From the NCBI RefSeq assembly GCF_000024425.1, contig NC_013946.1, positions 434,001 to 498,000 of the forward strand: a DNA stretch of 64,000 nucleotides. The letters are read 5' to 3'. Shown here piece after piece: positions 27,643 to 39,627 of this stretch. A model generated the notes under the pieces. That model ran no database searches, was not told the DNA's origin, and saw only the letters and a program-made list of their open reading frames with translations. How positions within the stretch are numbered: the stretch's first letter is position 1; each line of letters opens with the position of its first letter. This DNA is from Meiothermus ruber DSM 1279. Its GTDB lineage: Bacteria > Deinococcota > Deinococci > Deinococcales > Thermaceae. The translations under genes were made by a program, and so were the position numbers.

Positions 27643-30366
27643 ATGGTTGAAGACCGCGAACTGATCGCCGCCCGGGCAGAGCTATCTGCTGAGGAGCAGG
27701 TCAAGCTAGAAGACCTCGAGAACCAGGAGTGGCGCGAGAGCCTCGAGTACGTTCTGCGCACTGCCGGGCGCGACCGGGTGGCGCAGCTCATGGAGATGCT
27801 CGAGAACTACGCCTACCGCAACGGGGTGGTCATCCACGACAAGGTCAACACGCCTTACGTAAACACCATCTCGCTGGAGCACCAGCCCCCCTACCCGGGC
27901 GACCTCGAGCTCGAGCAGCGCATCGCCAATATCCTGCGCTGGAACACCATCGCCATTGTGCAGCAGGCCAACAAAAAATCCGACGGTATCGGCGGGCACA
28001 TCGCCACCTACGCCAGCATCGCCGAGCTGATGGAGATGGGCTTCAACCACTTTTTCCGTGGGCACGACGCCCCCGACCGCGACCTGGTCTTCTACCAGGG
28101 GCATATGTCGCCGGGGGTGTATGCCCGCAGCTACCTGGAGGGCCGCCTGACCGAGGACGATCTGGGCAAGTTCCGCCGCGAACTTTTGGGCGGGCCGGGC
28201 CGGGGTCTTTCCAGCTACCCCCACCCCTGGCTGATGCCCGACTACTGGGAGTTCCCCACCGTTAGCATGGGTCTGGGGCCCATACAGGCCATCTACCAGG
28301 CCCGCTTCATGCGCTACCTGGAAGACCGGGGCCTCAAACCCAAGACCAACGCCAAGGTCTGGGCCTTTTTAGGCGATGGCGAACAGGACGAGGTCGAAAC
28401 CCTGGGGGCTTTGCGGGTGGCCGCGAGCGAGGAGCTCGACAACCTGATCTTCGTGATCAACGCCAACCTGCAGCGCCTCGACGGGCCGGTGCGCGGCAAC
28501 TCCAAGGTCATCCAGGAGCTCGAGAGCGTCTACCGGGGCAACGGCTGGAACGTGATCAAGGTGGTCTGGGGTAGCGCCTGGGACGAGCTGTTTGCCAAAG
28601 ACACCGAAGGCGTGCTGCTCGAGCGCATGGAGCAGCTCGTGGACGGCGAGAGCCAGCGCTACGCGGCCTACGGCGGTAAGGAGCTGCGCGAGAAGTTCTT
28701 CAACACCCCCGCCCTCAAAAAACTGATCGAGGGCCTGAGCGACGAAGACCTCGACCGCCTGACCCTTTCGCGCGGGGGCCACGACAACCGCAAGATCTAC
28801 GCCGCCTATAAAGCCGCTGTGGAGCACCGCGGCTCGCCCACCGTCATCATCGCCCGCACCGTCAAGGGCTACTGCCTGGGGCCCACCGCTCAGGCCAAGA
28901 ACGTGGCCCACCAGGTCAAGAAACTCACCCTGGAAGACCTGCGGGAGGCGCGGGATCACCTGGGCATTCCCATCCCCGACGAAGACCTGGAGAAGACCCC
29001 CTTCTACCACCCCGGCAAGGATTCGCCGGAGGTCAGGTACATGCTCGAGCGCCGTAAAGCCCTGGGCGGCCTGATTCCCGAGCGGCGGGTGCGCGAATAC
29101 CGGCTCAAAACCCCCGATCTGGCCTTCTTCGAGGAGTTCCTGGCAGGCTCCGGCGGGCGCGAAATCTCCACCACCATGGCCTTCGTGCGCATGCTGACTA
29201 AGCTGGTGCGCCACCCCGAGGTGGGCAAATACATCGTGCCCATCGTGCCCGACGAGGCCCGTACCTTTGGCATGGAGGGCGTGATCAGCTCGGTGGGCAT
29301 CTACTCGCCCAAGGGCCAGCTCTACACCCCGGTGGACGCCGGCACCGTGACCGTCTACCGTGAGTCCGAGACCGGCCAACTGCTGCAGGAGGGCATCAAC
29401 GAGGCCGGGGCCATGAGCAGCTTCATCGCCGCTGGAACTGCCTACGCCCACCACGGCATTCCCACCATCCCCTTTTACATCTACTACTCGATGTTTGGCC
29501 TCCAGCGGGTGGGCGACCTGGTCTGGGCGGCGGCCGATCAGCGCACCAAAGGCTTCTTGCTGGGGGCTACCGCGGGCCGCACCACCCTGAACGGCGAGGG
29601 CCTGCAGCACGAGGACGGCCACAGCCACGTGCTGGCCCTGCCGGTGCCCAACATGCCGGCCTACGACCCGGCTTTCGCCTACGAGCTGGCGGTCATCCTG
29701 CAGGATGGGATGAAGCGCATGTACCAGGACGGTGAGGACATCTTCTACTACATCACCCTGATGAACGAGAACTATGTCCAGCCGGCCATGCCCGAGCCGC
29801 GCGAGGAAACCCGCCAGGGCATCCTGAAGGGCCTGTATTTGTTCAAGAAGAGCGAGCTGAAAAAGCCCAAGGCCAGGGTGCAGCTCCTGGGCAGCGGCAC
29901 CATCCTGAACGAGGTGATCAAAGCAGCGGAGATGCTGGAGCGGGATTATGGCATCGCCGCCGACATCTGGAGCGCCACCAGCTACAAGACCCTCTACTAC
30001 GAGGCCCTCGAGACCGCCCGCACCAACCGCCTTAACCCCAGCAGCAAGCCCAGGCTGTCCTATGTGGCCCAGTGCCTGAATCCCACCGAAGGCCCCATCG
30101 TGGCGGCCTCGGACTACATGAAGGCCCTGCCCGATCTGCTCTCGGGCTACCTGAACCGGCCCATCCACAGCCTTGGCACCGATGGTTTTGGGCGTTCCGA
30201 AACCCGCGAGGCTTTGCGCGACTTCTTCGAAGTGGACGCCAAACATGTGGTGATAACAGCCCTTTCGGCGTTGCGCGGCGAGGGTAAGGTCAGTGCCAGC
30301 ACCTTTACCGAGGCCATCAAGAAGCTTGGCATTGACCCTAAGCGGGAGCACCCCCACAAACGCTAA
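27643..30366 (+). CDS. aceE: Pyruvate dehydrogenase E1 component (homodimeric type)
   Basis: A 907-residue thiamine diphosphate enzyme that decarboxylates pyruvate and acetylates the E2 lipoyl group. The ThDP motif is [12 protein letters not shown] followed by [38 protein letters not shown] and the C-terminal [19 protein letters not shown] are also AceE signatures. Length agrees with the E. coli enzyme (887). AAGGAG precedes the ATG at good spacing. aceF follows after 35 bases, so both are in one operon. Confidence 0.96.
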   Translation: MVEDRELIAARAELSAEEQVKLEDLENQEWRESLEYVLRTAGRDRVAQLMEMLENYAYRNGVVIHDKVNTPYVNTISLEHQPPYPGDLELEQRIANILRWNTIAIVQQANKKSDGIGGHIATYASIAELMEMGFNHFFRGHDAPDRDLVFYQGHMSPGVYARSYLEGRLTEDDLGKFRRELLGGPGRGLSSYPHPWLMPDYWEFPTVSMGLGPIQAIYQARFMRYLEDRGLKPKTNAKVWAFLGDGEQDEVETLGALRVAASEELDNLIFVINANLQRLDGPVRGNSKVIQELESVYRGNGWNVIKVVWGSAWDELFAKDTEGVLLERMEQLVDGESQRYAAYGGKELREKFFNTPALKKLIEGLSDEDLDRLTLSRGGHDNRKIYAAYKAAVEHRGSPTVIIARTVKGYCLGPTAQAKNVAHQVKKLTLEDLREARDHLGIPIPDEDLEKTPFYHPGKDSPEVRYMLERRKALGGLIPERRVREYRLKTPDLAFFEEFLAGSGGREISTTMAFVRMLTKLVRHPEVGKYIVPIVPDEARTFGMEGVISSVGIYSPKGQLYTPVDAGTVTVYRESETGQLLQEGINEAGAMSSFIAAGTAYAHHGIPTIPFYIYYSMFGLQRVGDLVWAAADQRTKGFLLGATAGRTTLNGEGLQHEDGHSHVLALPVPNMPAYDPAFAYELAVILQDGMKRMYQDGEDIFYYITLMNENYVQPAMPEPREETRQGILKGLYLFKKSELKKPKARVQLLGSGTILNEVIKAAEMLERDYGIAADIWSATSYKTLYYEALETARTNRLNPSSKPRLSYVAQCLNPTEGPIVAASDYMKALPDLLSGYLNRPIHSLGTDGFGRSETREALRDFFEVDAKHVVITALSALRGEGKVSASTFTEAIKKLGIDPKREHPHKR

Positions 30367-30401
30367 AAGTTAGCTTGTTGGTGCGATATACGGGAGCGAA
30401 C

Positions 30402-31697
30402 ATGGCTGAATTGAAACTACCCGATCTAGGCGATAACGTAACCTCCGCTGTGGTGGTGGGGGTCTTGATCAAGGAAGGCGATACCATTGCGGCAGGGCAG
30501 CCGGTGTTGGAACTGGAAACCGACAAGGCTGTGATGGAGGCCCCTGCCTCCGAGGGGGGGACGGTTTCCAAGGTTCTGGTCAAGCCCGGCGACGAGGTGA
30601 AAAGCGGACAGGTAATTGCGGTGCTGGGGGATGCCGCGCCCAGCGCAGAGAAGCAGGAACCCAAAGAGAAACAAGAACCCAAAGAGGAAAAGGCCGCACC
30701 GGCCCCTGCCCCGACCCCGGCGCCCGCGGCCACCCCATCCGCTCCCGCAGCCGCACCCAGGCCGCCGGCTTCGGCGGCGCCGGCGGGCCAGCGCAGGCTG
30801 ATTCCGGCGGCCCCCAGCGTGCGCAGGCTGGCGCGGGAGATGGGCATCAACCTGATGGAGGTGGTGGGCAGCGGCCCGGCCTACCGCATCTCGGAGAACG
30901 ACCTCAAGCGTTTCGCGGCGGGGGAAGCTCCAACCACCGCAGCGCCGCAACCCTCCAGCGCGCCTGCCCTGCCCGACTTTAGCAAGTTTGGGCCGGTGCG
31001 CCGCGAGGCCATGTCGGGGGTTCGCCGGGCCACCGTGCGCAGCATGGCCCAGGCCTGGAGCACCATCCCCATGGTGACCCATTTCGACCGGGCCGACATC
31101 ACCGAGATGGAGGCCCTGCGCAAGCGGATGGCCCCCAGGGCCGAGCAGCGGGGCGCCAAGGTTACCATGACCGCCATCCTGCTCAAAATTGCTGCGGCGG
31201 CCCTCAAGCAGTTCCCCAAGTTCAACGCCTCGATTGATACGGCGAGCAACGAAATCATCTACAAGGACTACATCCATATCGGTGTGGCGGTGGACACCCC
31301 CACGGGCCTGCTGGTGCCGGTGGTGCGCGACGTGGACAAGAAGGGGGTGATTGCCCTGGCTAAAGAGCTGGGCGAGATTGCCGCCAAAGCCCGCGAGCGC
31401 AAGCTAACCCCGGAGGAGATGCAAGGGGCTACCTTCACCATCTCCAACCTAGGCGGTATTGGCGGTACGGGCTTTACCCCCATCGTCAACTGGCCTGAGG
31501 TGGCTATTATGGGCGTCTCGCGCAGCAGCATGGAGCCGGTCTGGAGCGCCGAAAAGGGCGTGTTTGAACCCAGGAACATCATGCCCTTCTCGCTCTCCTA
31601 CGACCACCGCCTGATTGACGGGGCCGACGCGGCTCGTTTCTGCCGCTTTGTGGCCGAGCTGCTGGAAGATCCCTTCTTGCTAGGGTTTGAGGGCTAA
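30402..31697 (+). CDS. aceF: Pyruvate dehydrogenase E2 component (dihydrolipoamide acetyltransferase)
   Basis: 431 residues. One lipoyl domain (1-78) with K42 in [10 protein letters not shown], a Pro/Ala/Lys-rich hinge (about 85-130), a peripheral subunit-binding domain with [21 protein letters not shown], a second hinge, then the catalytic domain, whose [15 protein letters not shown] carries the active His and Asp. E. coli AceF has three lipoyl domains, this has one. No E3 gene follows; a terminator does. I start at ATG 30402 with GGGAGC upstream. Confidence 0.95.
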   Translation: MAELKLPDLGDNVTSAVVVGVLIKEGDTIAAGQPVLELETDKAVMEAPASEGGTVSKVLVKPGDEVKSGQVIAVLGDAAPSAEKQEPKEKQEPKEEKAAPAPAPTPAPAATPSAPAAAPRPPASAAPAGQRRLIPAAPSVRRLAREMGINLMEVVGSGPAYRISENDLKRFAAGEAPTTAAPQPSSAPALPDFSKFGPVRREAMSGVRRATVRSMAQAWSTIPMVTHFDRADITEMEALRKRMAPRAEQRGAKVTMTAILLKIAAAALKQFPKFNASIDTASNEIIYKDYIHIGVAVDTPTGLLVPVVRDVDKKGVIALAKELGEIAAKARERKLTPEEMQGATFTISNLGGIGGTGFTPIVNWPEVAIMGVSRSSMEPVWSAEKGVFEPRNIMPFSLSYDHRLIDGADAARFCRFVAELLEDPFLLGFEG

Positions 31698-31712
31698 CCT
31701 TTAGCTTTGGGT

Positions 31713-31743
31713 GGGAGGGTCGGCTCCAGCCGACCCTCCCTTT
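31713..31743. terminator. Terminator between aceF and cmk
   Basis: A perfect 13-bp stem GGGAGGGTCGGCT (31713-31725)/AGCCGACCCTCCC (31728-31740) with a very short loop, then TTT. It can serve both convergent operons. Confidence 0.75.
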
Positions 31744-31746
31744 CAG

Positions 31747-32370
31747 CTAGGAAAGGGGGTGGATGTGCTCGAGCACCCTCTGCACCACCCCATCCAGGTC
31801 GAGGTGGCTGGTGTCCAGGATGATGGCGTCCCTGGCCGGGTCGCTCTGGCGCTTATCGGCCTCGTCGCGCCGGATGATTTCGGTCAGCACGGTGTCGAAG
31901 GCGGCGCCCCGCTCGGGAACGCGGCGCTGGGCCCGTACCTCGGGGCTGGCGGTGAGGTAGAACTTGTAGCGGGCCTGGGGAAACACCGCGCTGCCCATGT
32001 CGCGCCCGTCCACCACGAAAGGGGGCGGAATCTGGCGCAGCACCTGGTTGACGTATTCCCGGATGGCCGGGCGCACGGCTACCGCTGAGACAATCTGGTC
32101 TACCTCGAGGCTGTGCAAAGCCTTGCTCACCTCGCGGCCGTCCAGGAAAACCAGGTTCTGGGTGGGGGTGGGCTGGAGCTCGAGGCGGTGCTTCGCCAAG
32201 CGTGTCTCTACCTCCTCGGCAGAAACGTTCTCGAGCAAGCACATCAGGGCCACCGCCCGGTACAACAGGCCGCTGGAGATGTAGGGAATGCCCAGGTGCT
32301 GGGCGACCCGCTGGGCCACGCTGGTCTTGCCCGAGGCGGAGGGGCCATCTATGGTGATGATCTCTGTCAT
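31747..32370 (-). CDS. cmk: Cytidylate kinase
   Basis: A 206-residue P-loop kinase that phosphorylates CMP and dCMP. IITIDGPSASGKTSVAQRVA is the Walker A loop, GLLYRAVALMCL the substrate helix, VVDGRDMGSAVFPQA the middle motif, and RRDEADKRQSDPARDA the lid. I start at ATG 32370, which gives the family N-terminus. It lies 47 bases downstream of aroA, an association common in bacteria. Confidence 0.94.
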   Translation of the reverse strand: MTEIITIDGPSASGKTSVAQRVAQHLGIPYISSGLLYRAVALMCLLENVSAEEVETRLAKHRLELQPTPTQNLVFLDGREVSKALHSLEVDQIVSAVAVRPAIREYVNQVLRQIPPPFVVDGRDMGSAVFPQARYKFYLTASPEVRAQRRVPERGAAFDTVLTEIIRRDEADKRQSDPARDAIILDTSHLDLDGVVQRVLEHIHPLS

Positions 32371-32417
32371 GCGCTTGTGGGGTTGCTGGTCTCGTGCTGC
32401 GCTCAAGGCCAAAATCC

Positions 32418-33698
32418 TTACTTTTTACCTGCGAGCCGTTCCAGGTCTTCCCAGAAGCTTGGGAAGCTGATGCTGGCCCACTCGGCGTCCTGCACCGTGA
32501 CCCCTTTGGGCAGGCCACACACCGCAAAAGCCATGGCGATGCGATGGTCGTGGAAGGGCTCAACCAGACCGCCCCCCGCCACGTGGCCGCCGCGAATCCG
32601 CAGCCAGTCGGGGCCGGCCTCGACCGGAACGCCCAGGTTTTGCAGGTTTTTGGCGATGGCCGCTACCCGGTCGGACTCCTTGACCCGCAGTTCCTCGAGG
32701 CCCGGAATATAGGTCTCGCCCGCGGCCCAGGCCGCCGCCGCTGCCAGGATGGGCACCTCGTCCACCATCAGCGGGATGAGCTGGGGATCCACCACTACAC
32801 CCCGGAGCTGGGAGGAGCGGGCCCGGATCCAGCCCACCGGCTCGCCGTCCTGCCCTTCGGTCACTTCCCAGCTCAGGTCGGCCCCCATCTCTTTGAGCAC
32901 CGTCAGCAGCCCGGTGCGGGTGGGGTTGAGGCCCACGCCCTCCAAGGTCACCTCCGAATCGGGGGTGATCAGGGCGGCCACGATAAAAAAGGCCGCGCTG
33001 CTGAAATCGCCGGGCACGGTGAGGTCTTTGGCGGCAAAGGGCTCGGCCCGGCGGGTGCGGATCAGGCGGCCTTCCACCTCGATGGGCAGGCCGTAGTGCC
33101 TGAAGACCCGCTCGGTGTGGTCGCGGGTGGGGGCGGGTTCTACCACCTCGGTGTCTTCCTCGGCAAAGAGCCCGGCCAGCAGCAGGGCACTCTTGACCTG
33201 GGCACTGGCCACCGGCAGCTCGTAGTGGATGCCCCGCAGCCCGCCGCCCCGGATGGCCAGGGGGGCTAGCTGGCCGTTCTCGCGGCCTTCGATGCGGGCG
33301 CCCATCTGCCGCAAGGGGAGGGTCACCCGGCCCATGGGCCGCCGCCGGAGCGAGGCATCGCCGGTGAGTACCGCGAATGTTTCCTGCCCTGACAAAAGCC
33401 CGGCCACCAGCCGCATCAGGGTGCCGGCGTTGCCACAGTCGAGCACGTCGCCGGGTTCTTTGAGCCGAAGGCCCACCCCTTTGATGTGAAAGTGCTGGCC
33501 CTGCTCGGTAATTTCGGCCCCAAGCTGGCGCATTACCTGGGCGGTGGAGAGGGTGTCGCCGGCCTTGAGCGGGTAGTAAAGCGTGCTTTCGCCCTGGGCC
33601 AGCGCGCCCAGCATGAGGCCGCGGTGCGTGACCGACTTGTCGCCGGGAACCCGGAGGGTGCCCTTGAGGGAGGGGGTGGGGGGGATGAGCCGTTCCAT
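32418..33698 (-). CDS. aroA: 3-phosphoshikimate 1-carboxyvinyltransferase (EPSP synthase)
   Basis: A 426-residue shikimate pathway enzyme joining PEP and shikimate-3-phosphate. VPGDKSVTHRGLMLGALA is the N-terminal motif (Lys and Asp of the active site), LDCGNAGTLMRLVAGLL the PEP site, SAQVKSALLLAGLFA the second lobe, and ELRVKESDRVAAIAKNL the late motif. TATAAT on the minus strand (33717-33712) stands 13 bases before the ATG. An upstream extension of 11 codons is possible but overlaps the promoter. cmk follows. Confidence 0.95.
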   Translation of the reverse strand: MERLIPPTPSLKGTLRVPGDKSVTHRGLMLGALAQGESTLYYPLKAGDTLSTAQVMRQLGAEITEQGQHFHIKGVGLRLKEPGDVLDCGNAGTLMRLVAGLLSGQETFAVLTGDASLRRRPMGRVTLPLRQMGARIEGRENGQLAPLAIRGGGLRGIHYELPVASAQVKSALLLAGLFAEEDTEVVEPAPTRDHTERVFRHYGLPIEVEGRLIRTRRAEPFAAKDLTVPGDFSSAAFFIVAALITPDSEVTLEGVGLNPTRTGLLTVLKEMGADLSWEVTEGQDGEPVGWIRARSSQLRGVVVDPQLIPLMVDEVPILAAAAAWAAGETYIPGLEELRVKESDRVAAIAKNLQNLGVPVEAGPDWLRIRGGHVAGGGLVEPFHDHRIAMAFAVCGLPKGVTVQDAEWASISFPSFWEDLERLAGKK

Positions 33699-33819
33699 AA
33701 GTCCAACCGGGATTATAGCCTGTACGCGCAACCGGCCCGAGGTCTTGGGGCATTGATTTTTTCCGCTGCGAGGAGGGGGTTGGCGAATAGCATACTCACT
33801 TGGCTGGGTGATTTGCCGT

Positions 33820-33825
33820 TATAGT
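33820..33825 (+). promoter_or_regulatory. -10 box of nrnA (leaderless type)
   Basis: TATAGT lies 8 bases before the nrnA ATG at 33834; no convincing -35 or ribosome site is present. Confidence 0.45.
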
Positions 33826-33833
33826 GGGGTGTC

Positions 33834-34811
33834 ATGGATGATGCACACAACGCCCCTGAGCCCCGTTACTGGGAGAAGATTCGAACCGTGGCCGACACCC
33901 TGCGGGAACTCGAGGGCCCCATCATCGTGGTCTCGCACGTAGACCCCGATGGCGACGCCATAGGCTCGTCGCTGGGGCTCTTTCGAGCCCTGCAAGCCCT
34001 GGACAAGAAAGTGACCTGGATTGCCGACCCTCCGCGGTTTCTGCGGTTTTTGGTGCGGGAAGACGAGTACAGCGACCCCATCCAGCACGTGCCGGAGGGG
34101 GCCACCCTAGTGGTGCTGGACTCGGCGGAGCCCAGCCGGGTGGCGGGCGCGCCGGTGGAGGGATTCGTGATCAACATTGACCACCACGGCACCAACCCGC
34201 GCTTTGGCTACCTTTCGGTGGTGGATCCCTCCAAGGCTGCCACCGCCCAGATTGTCAAGGATCTGATTGACGCGCTGGGGGTCACCTGGACGCCCGAAAT
34301 TGCCACCCCGGTGCTCACCGGCCTGATTACCGATACCGGCAACTTTCGCTTTGCCAACACCACCCCCGAGGTGCTGCACACCGCCGCCGAGCTGGTGGGG
34401 TATGGGGTGCGGCTGGCTGAGCTCACCGACCGATTGCAGTGGCGCCCGGTGAGCTACTTCAAGGTGATGGGGGCGGTGCTTTCCACGGTGGGGTTCCACT
34501 TTGGAGGCCTGCTGGTGACGGCCCATATGCCCAGCGGGATTAACGTGGAAGACTCCGACGACTTTGTGGGCATCATCCGCTACGCCGAAGGCAGCCAGAT
34601 TGCGGTTTTTTTGCGCGAGCGCGAGGAAGGCGTGAAGATCAGCATCCGCAGCCGCGGCGGGGTCTCGGCCCAGGCGGTGGCGGTCAAGCTGGGCGGCGGG
34701 GGCCACGTGCCGGCGGCAGGGGCCACCCTGCGCGGTCTGACCCTGGAAGAGGCCTACCCCAGGGTGCTGGCGGCGGTGGAGGAAGAGCTCCGGCGGGCGG
34801 GCTACCTGTAG
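33834..34811 (+). CDS. nrnA: DHH/DHHA1 phosphoesterase, NrnA-like
   Basis: A 325-residue manganese enzyme of the NrnA group, which degrades very short RNA (nanoRNA) and dephosphorylates pAp. VVSHVDPDGDAIGSSLGL gives metal ligands, VLDSAEPSRV the next Asp, INIDHHGTNPRFG the DHH motif, GLITDTGNFRFANT the following block, and LGGGGHVPAAGATLRG the DHHA1 substrate site. Length is normal. The terminator at 34874-34899 closes the gene. Confidence 0.92.
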   Translation: MDDAHNAPEPRYWEKIRTVADTLRELEGPIIVVSHVDPDGDAIGSSLGLFRALQALDKKVTWIADPPRFLRFLVREDEYSDPIQHVPEGATLVVLDSAEPSRVAGAPVEGFVINIDHHGTNPRFGYLSVVDPSKAATAQIVKDLIDALGVTWTPEIATPVLTGLITDTGNFRFANTTPEVLHTAAELVGYGVRLAELTDRLQWRPVSYFKVMGAVLSTVGFHFGGLLVTAHMPSGINVEDSDDFVGIIRYAEGSQIAVFLREREEGVKISIRSRGGVSAQAVAVKLGGGGHVPAAGATLRGLTLEEAYPRVLAAVEEELRRAGYL

Positions 34812-34873
34812 CACGGCCCTTTGGAGAAGCTGCTCGTAGACTGAACCGGCCCTGCGCAACGCGCGAAGGCTTC

Positions 34874-34900
34874 AACAGCCGCAGTCCGATGCGGCTGTTT
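34874..34900 (+). terminator. Terminator of nrnA
   Basis: A 10-bp stem AACAGCCGCA (34874-34883)/TGCGGCTGTT (34890-34899) with a 6-base loop. The T tail is short (TTTG). Confidence 0.7.
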
Positions 34901-34915
34901 GCTCCTGTACTTATC

Positions 34916-34944
34916 TTGACGATGACCCTTCCAGCCCATACCAT
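34916..34944 (+). promoter_or_regulatory. Promoter of the SAM riboswitch/metY transcript
   Basis: TTGACG (34916-34921), 17 bases, TACCAT (34939-34944), about 33 bases before the riboswitch P1 stem. Confidence 0.65.
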
Positions 34945-34976
34945 TGCATAGAACCTTACCCGCCCAGGGTAAGCAG

Positions 34977-35130
34977 TTCTTCTATCCAGAGCAGCGGAGG
35001 GAACGGCCCGATGAAGCTGCGGCAACCTGCGGGGGCAATCGCCCATTACCGAGAAACCCCCGCGCTTGGTGCCAAATCCGCCCCGGTGTCGCTAGGCACA
35101 GCAAAGGCACCAGGGGAAAGATGGAAGAAG
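34977..35130 (+). promoter_or_regulatory. SAM-I riboswitch (S box)
   Basis: S-box core: CCAGAGCAGCGGAGGGA, ACGGCCC, GATGAAGCTGCGGCAACC, then GGTGCCAAATCC. P1 pairs TTCTTCTATC (34977-34986) with GATGGAAGAA (35120-35129), one G-U pair. It stands before a methionine pathway operon. Confidence 0.95.
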
Positions 35131-35168
35131 GGAAAAAAAGCCCTTCTTCGAGCAGGACTGAAGGAGGG
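35124..35168 (+). promoter_or_regulatory. Translational expression platform of the SAM riboswitch
   Basis: CCCTTCTTC (35141-35149) can pair either with GAAGAAGGG (35124-35132), whose first six bases belong to P1, or with GAAGGAGGG (35160-35168), which is the metY ribosome site four bases before the ATG. The two helices exclude each other. Confidence 0.85.
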
Positions 35169-35171
35169 TAG

Positions 35172-37305
<2,134 letters not shown>

Positions 37306-37413
37306 CTTTTCCCCAGGCCACAAATGGGAGCAAAATGGAGGGGCATGCAAACCTCGACAGCGGCGCCAACTACCCAAAGCCTGACCCGTTTAAGTGCTGA
37401 TTCACGGGTGCTT

Positions 37414-38565
37414 ATGCGCGGTTTGCTTTTTACGCCCTCGGTTCCTCGCTATGTGGCCGCCAGGCTGTTGGGTAAGCGCTACCCGTCCAGGGCGCTTTCC
37501 CTGCAACTGGTTACCCTGCCCGAGCCCGAACGGCCCGCGGGTTTTGAGCGCCTCAAGGTGCGGTTGTCGGGCATCTGTGGGAGCGACCTAGCTTTGCTCT
37601 ACGGTAAACAGGCCCCCACCCTTTCCGGGATGTTTTCTTTCCCAGCGATCCTGGGGCACGAAATTCTGGCCGAGCTGGGTGGGGTGCGGGTGGTGGTCAA
37701 TCCGGTGCTGGCCTGCCTCGAGCGCGGCCTGCCGGACTGCCCGGCCTGCGCCAGGGGCGACGACCACCTCTGCTTCAACGTGGCTGAAGGCAACTTCGGC
37801 CCCGGTATGCTGGGCTTCTGCAAAGACCTGGGGGGTGGCTGGGCCCAGCGCATGGTAGCCCACCGCGAGCGCATTTTCCCCATTGCCGAAAGCGTGCCCG
37901 ATGAGCGGGCCGTGCTGGCTGAACCGGCGGCGGTGGTGCTGCACGGGCTGCGGCAGGCCTGGGGCGAAGGTAAACCCTGGCCCAACCCGGCGGTTCATCG
38001 TATGCACTGGCCCGCTCAGATACTGGTCATCGGGGCCGGAACCATCGGCCTGCTGGCCGTCAAAATGCTGCGTGTGCTGGGGTTCGAGGGGCCTTTGTGG
38101 GCGGTGGCCCGCCACCCCCGCCAGGCCGAGCTGGCCCGGCAGTTGGGCGCCAGCCAGGTCTTTCCCTCTGCCCAAGCGGCCCAACAAGCCGCCGGCGCCC
38201 GGCGTTACCGGGGTATTCTGGGGTCTACCGCCTGGCGGGGCGGTTTTGAGGGGGTGGTGGAAGCCTCGGGCTCCCCCAGGGGTTTACAGGAGGCTAGCTG
38301 GGCTGTGCAGGAGGGGGGGCGGGTCTTGCTGCTAGGGGCCCCGGCCACCGCCTTGCACGACTTTTCGCCCTACTGGTTCCGCGAGGTGGGCCTGGTGGGG
38401 AGCTATGCCTATAGCTGGGACGACTTTGCTCAGGCGGTCAAGCTGCTGCCCGAGCTGGAGGGTGTGGAGGCCATGGTCACCCACAAATTTGGCCTCGAGG
38501 CCTGGCCCGAGGCCATCAAAACCGCGGCCACCCGGCGGGGCATCAAGGTGGTGTTCAAACCCTAA
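37414..38565 (+). CDS. Zinc-dependent alcohol dehydrogenase family (MDR) oxidoreductase
   Basis: About 383 residues. Catalytic zinc ligands are in SGICGSDLALLYGK and LGHEIL, structural zinc Cys in CLERGLPDCPACARGDDHLC, and the NAD(P) loop is GAGTIGLLAVKML. Two features differ from usual members: an insert around ILGSTAWRGGFEG and loss of strict spacing in the structural Cys cluster. The substrate is unknown. I chose ATG 37414 to give the family-like MRGLLFTP; ATG 37345 with GGAGGGG before it is a serious alternative that adds 23 residues. Confidence 0.8.
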   Translation: MRGLLFTPSVPRYVAARLLGKRYPSRALSLQLVTLPEPERPAGFERLKVRLSGICGSDLALLYGKQAPTLSGMFSFPAILGHEILAELGGVRVVVNPVLACLERGLPDCPACARGDDHLCFNVAEGNFGPGMLGFCKDLGGGWAQRMVAHRERIFPIAESVPDERAVLAEPAAVVLHGLRQAWGEGKPWPNPAVHRMHWPAQILVIGAGTIGLLAVKMLRVLGFEGPLWAVARHPRQAELARQLGASQVFPSAQAAQQAAGARRYRGILGSTAWRGGFEGVVEASGSPRGLQEASWAVQEGGRVLLLGAPATALHDFSPYWFREVGLVGSYAYSWDDFAQAVKLLPELEGVEAMVTHKFGLEAWPEAIKTAATRRGIKVVFKP

Positions 38566-38718
38566 CTGCTTTTCTAAGGGCCCTACGCGCGGCTTTGTCG
38601 CTTGGTTTGTCATGGAAACAGCGTTTTTCGAGAGCCTATTGGCGCTGCTGTAGGAGCCCCTGAAAATCGCTCAAACGGTCATGCCCGTCGGAAGGGCAGG
38701 GGTGCATCGGGAGGGTTT

Positions 38719-39117
38719 ATGACAGGGGATAAGTCGGTAAGAGATTGGGCCGCCATCGCCCTGGGGGCGGTGGTGTTGCTGGGTTTTGCGGCCCTGGTGG
38801 TGTATATGTTGGGTCTGCTCACTGCCGACGAAACCACCTGGGGCCGGGCGCTGTACCTGTTTGCCGGCGTGGAGGCCATTGCCTTCGCGGCCGCGGGATA
38901 CCTCTTTGGTCGGGAGGTGCACCGTGCCCGGGCCGAGCAGGCCGAGGCTCGAGCCCACCACGCCGAAGAGCAGTGGCAGCGGTGGAGCCGGCGGGCCCTC
39001 GAGGCCGAGGCCAAAGGCCAGAGCCTGAGCACCACGATAGCCCTGTGGGCCCAGCAGCATCCCGAGCTGGCGCCGGCAGCCCAGATGGCCCAGCGGCTTT
39101 TCCCGGACAGGCCCTGA
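38719..39117 (+). CDS. Small two-TM membrane protein with coiled-coil tail
   Basis: A 132-residue protein: TM1 at about 12-34, TM2 at about 45-63, then an Ala/Glu/Arg-rich helix (AEQAEARAHHAEEQWQRWSRRALEAE) and a short C-terminal domain. GGGAGG precedes the ATG. The family and function are unknown. In the 150 bases upstream I see no gene and no clear promoter. Confidence 0.6.
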   Translation: MTGDKSVRDWAAIALGAVVLLGFAALVVYMLGLLTADETTWGRALYLFAGVEAIAFAAAGYLFGREVHRARAEQAEARAHHAEEQWQRWSRRALEAEAKGQSLSTTIALWAQQHPELAPAAQMAQRLFPDRP

Positions 39118-39160
39118 GGTGGGCCTTTTGCCCGCATGGGGTTTTGCGCTACTCTAAAGT

Positions 39161-39571
39161 ATGCCCATTCGCGAGTTCCGCATGGCCGATTACACGAGCG
39201 TACTGGCCCTCTGGCAAGGCGCGGGCCTGGAGCTCAACCCCTCGGATAGCTTCGAGGGTCTACAGAAGAAGCTCGAGCGCGACCCCGATCTGTTCTTGGT
39301 GGTCGAGGAGGACGGCCAGATTCTGGGGGCCTTGCTGGCCGGTTACGACGGGCGGCGGGGCTGGCTGTACCACATGGCTATTCACCCCTTCGGCCAGGGG
39401 CAGGGCTGGGGCAAGCGGATGATGGAGGAGCTCGAGGCCCGCCTCAAAGCCAAGGGCTGCCAGAAGCTGAACCTGCTGGTGGAGCCCTCCTACACCGGGG
39501 CCCAGGACTTCTTCGAACGGCTTGGCTACCGCCGCGACGACCTGATCTTCATGGAGAAGTGGCTGGACTGA
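39161..39571 (+). CDS. GNAT N-acetyltransferase (YpeA-like)
   Basis: A 136-residue single-domain GNAT. IREFRMADYTSVLALWQGAG is the usual start, GWLYHMAIHPFGQGQGWGKRMMEEL the acetyl-CoA loop (Q/R-x-x-G-x-G/A), and KLNLLVEPSYTGAQDFFERLGYRRDD the C-terminal strand. TACTCT stands 5 bases before the ATG, without a ribosome site. Substrate unknown. Confidence 0.88.
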   Translation: MPIREFRMADYTSVLALWQGAGLELNPSDSFEGLQKKLERDPDLFLVVEEDGQILGALLAGYDGRRGWLYHMAIHPFGQGQGWGKRMMEELEARLKAKGCQKLNLLVEPSYTGAQDFFERLGYRRDDLIFMEKWLD

Positions 39572-39614
39572 AGATTCAGCCACAGGCCCATCGGCATTCT
39601 GCCTCAGGCGGGCG

Positions 39615-39620
39615 TAGAAT
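39615..39620 (+). promoter_or_regulatory. -10 box of cax (leaderless type)
   Basis: TAGAAT stands 7 bases before the cax ATG; the intervening bases are mostly C, so no ribosome site exists. Confidence 0.5.
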
Positions 39621-39627
39621 GGCCCCC

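Noticed and set aside
28369-30357. Open frame of 662 codons antisense to aceE
   Set aside because: It mirrors aceE exactly, has His/Gly/Gln-rich composition typical of antisense frames in high-GC genes, and no family motif or ribosome site.
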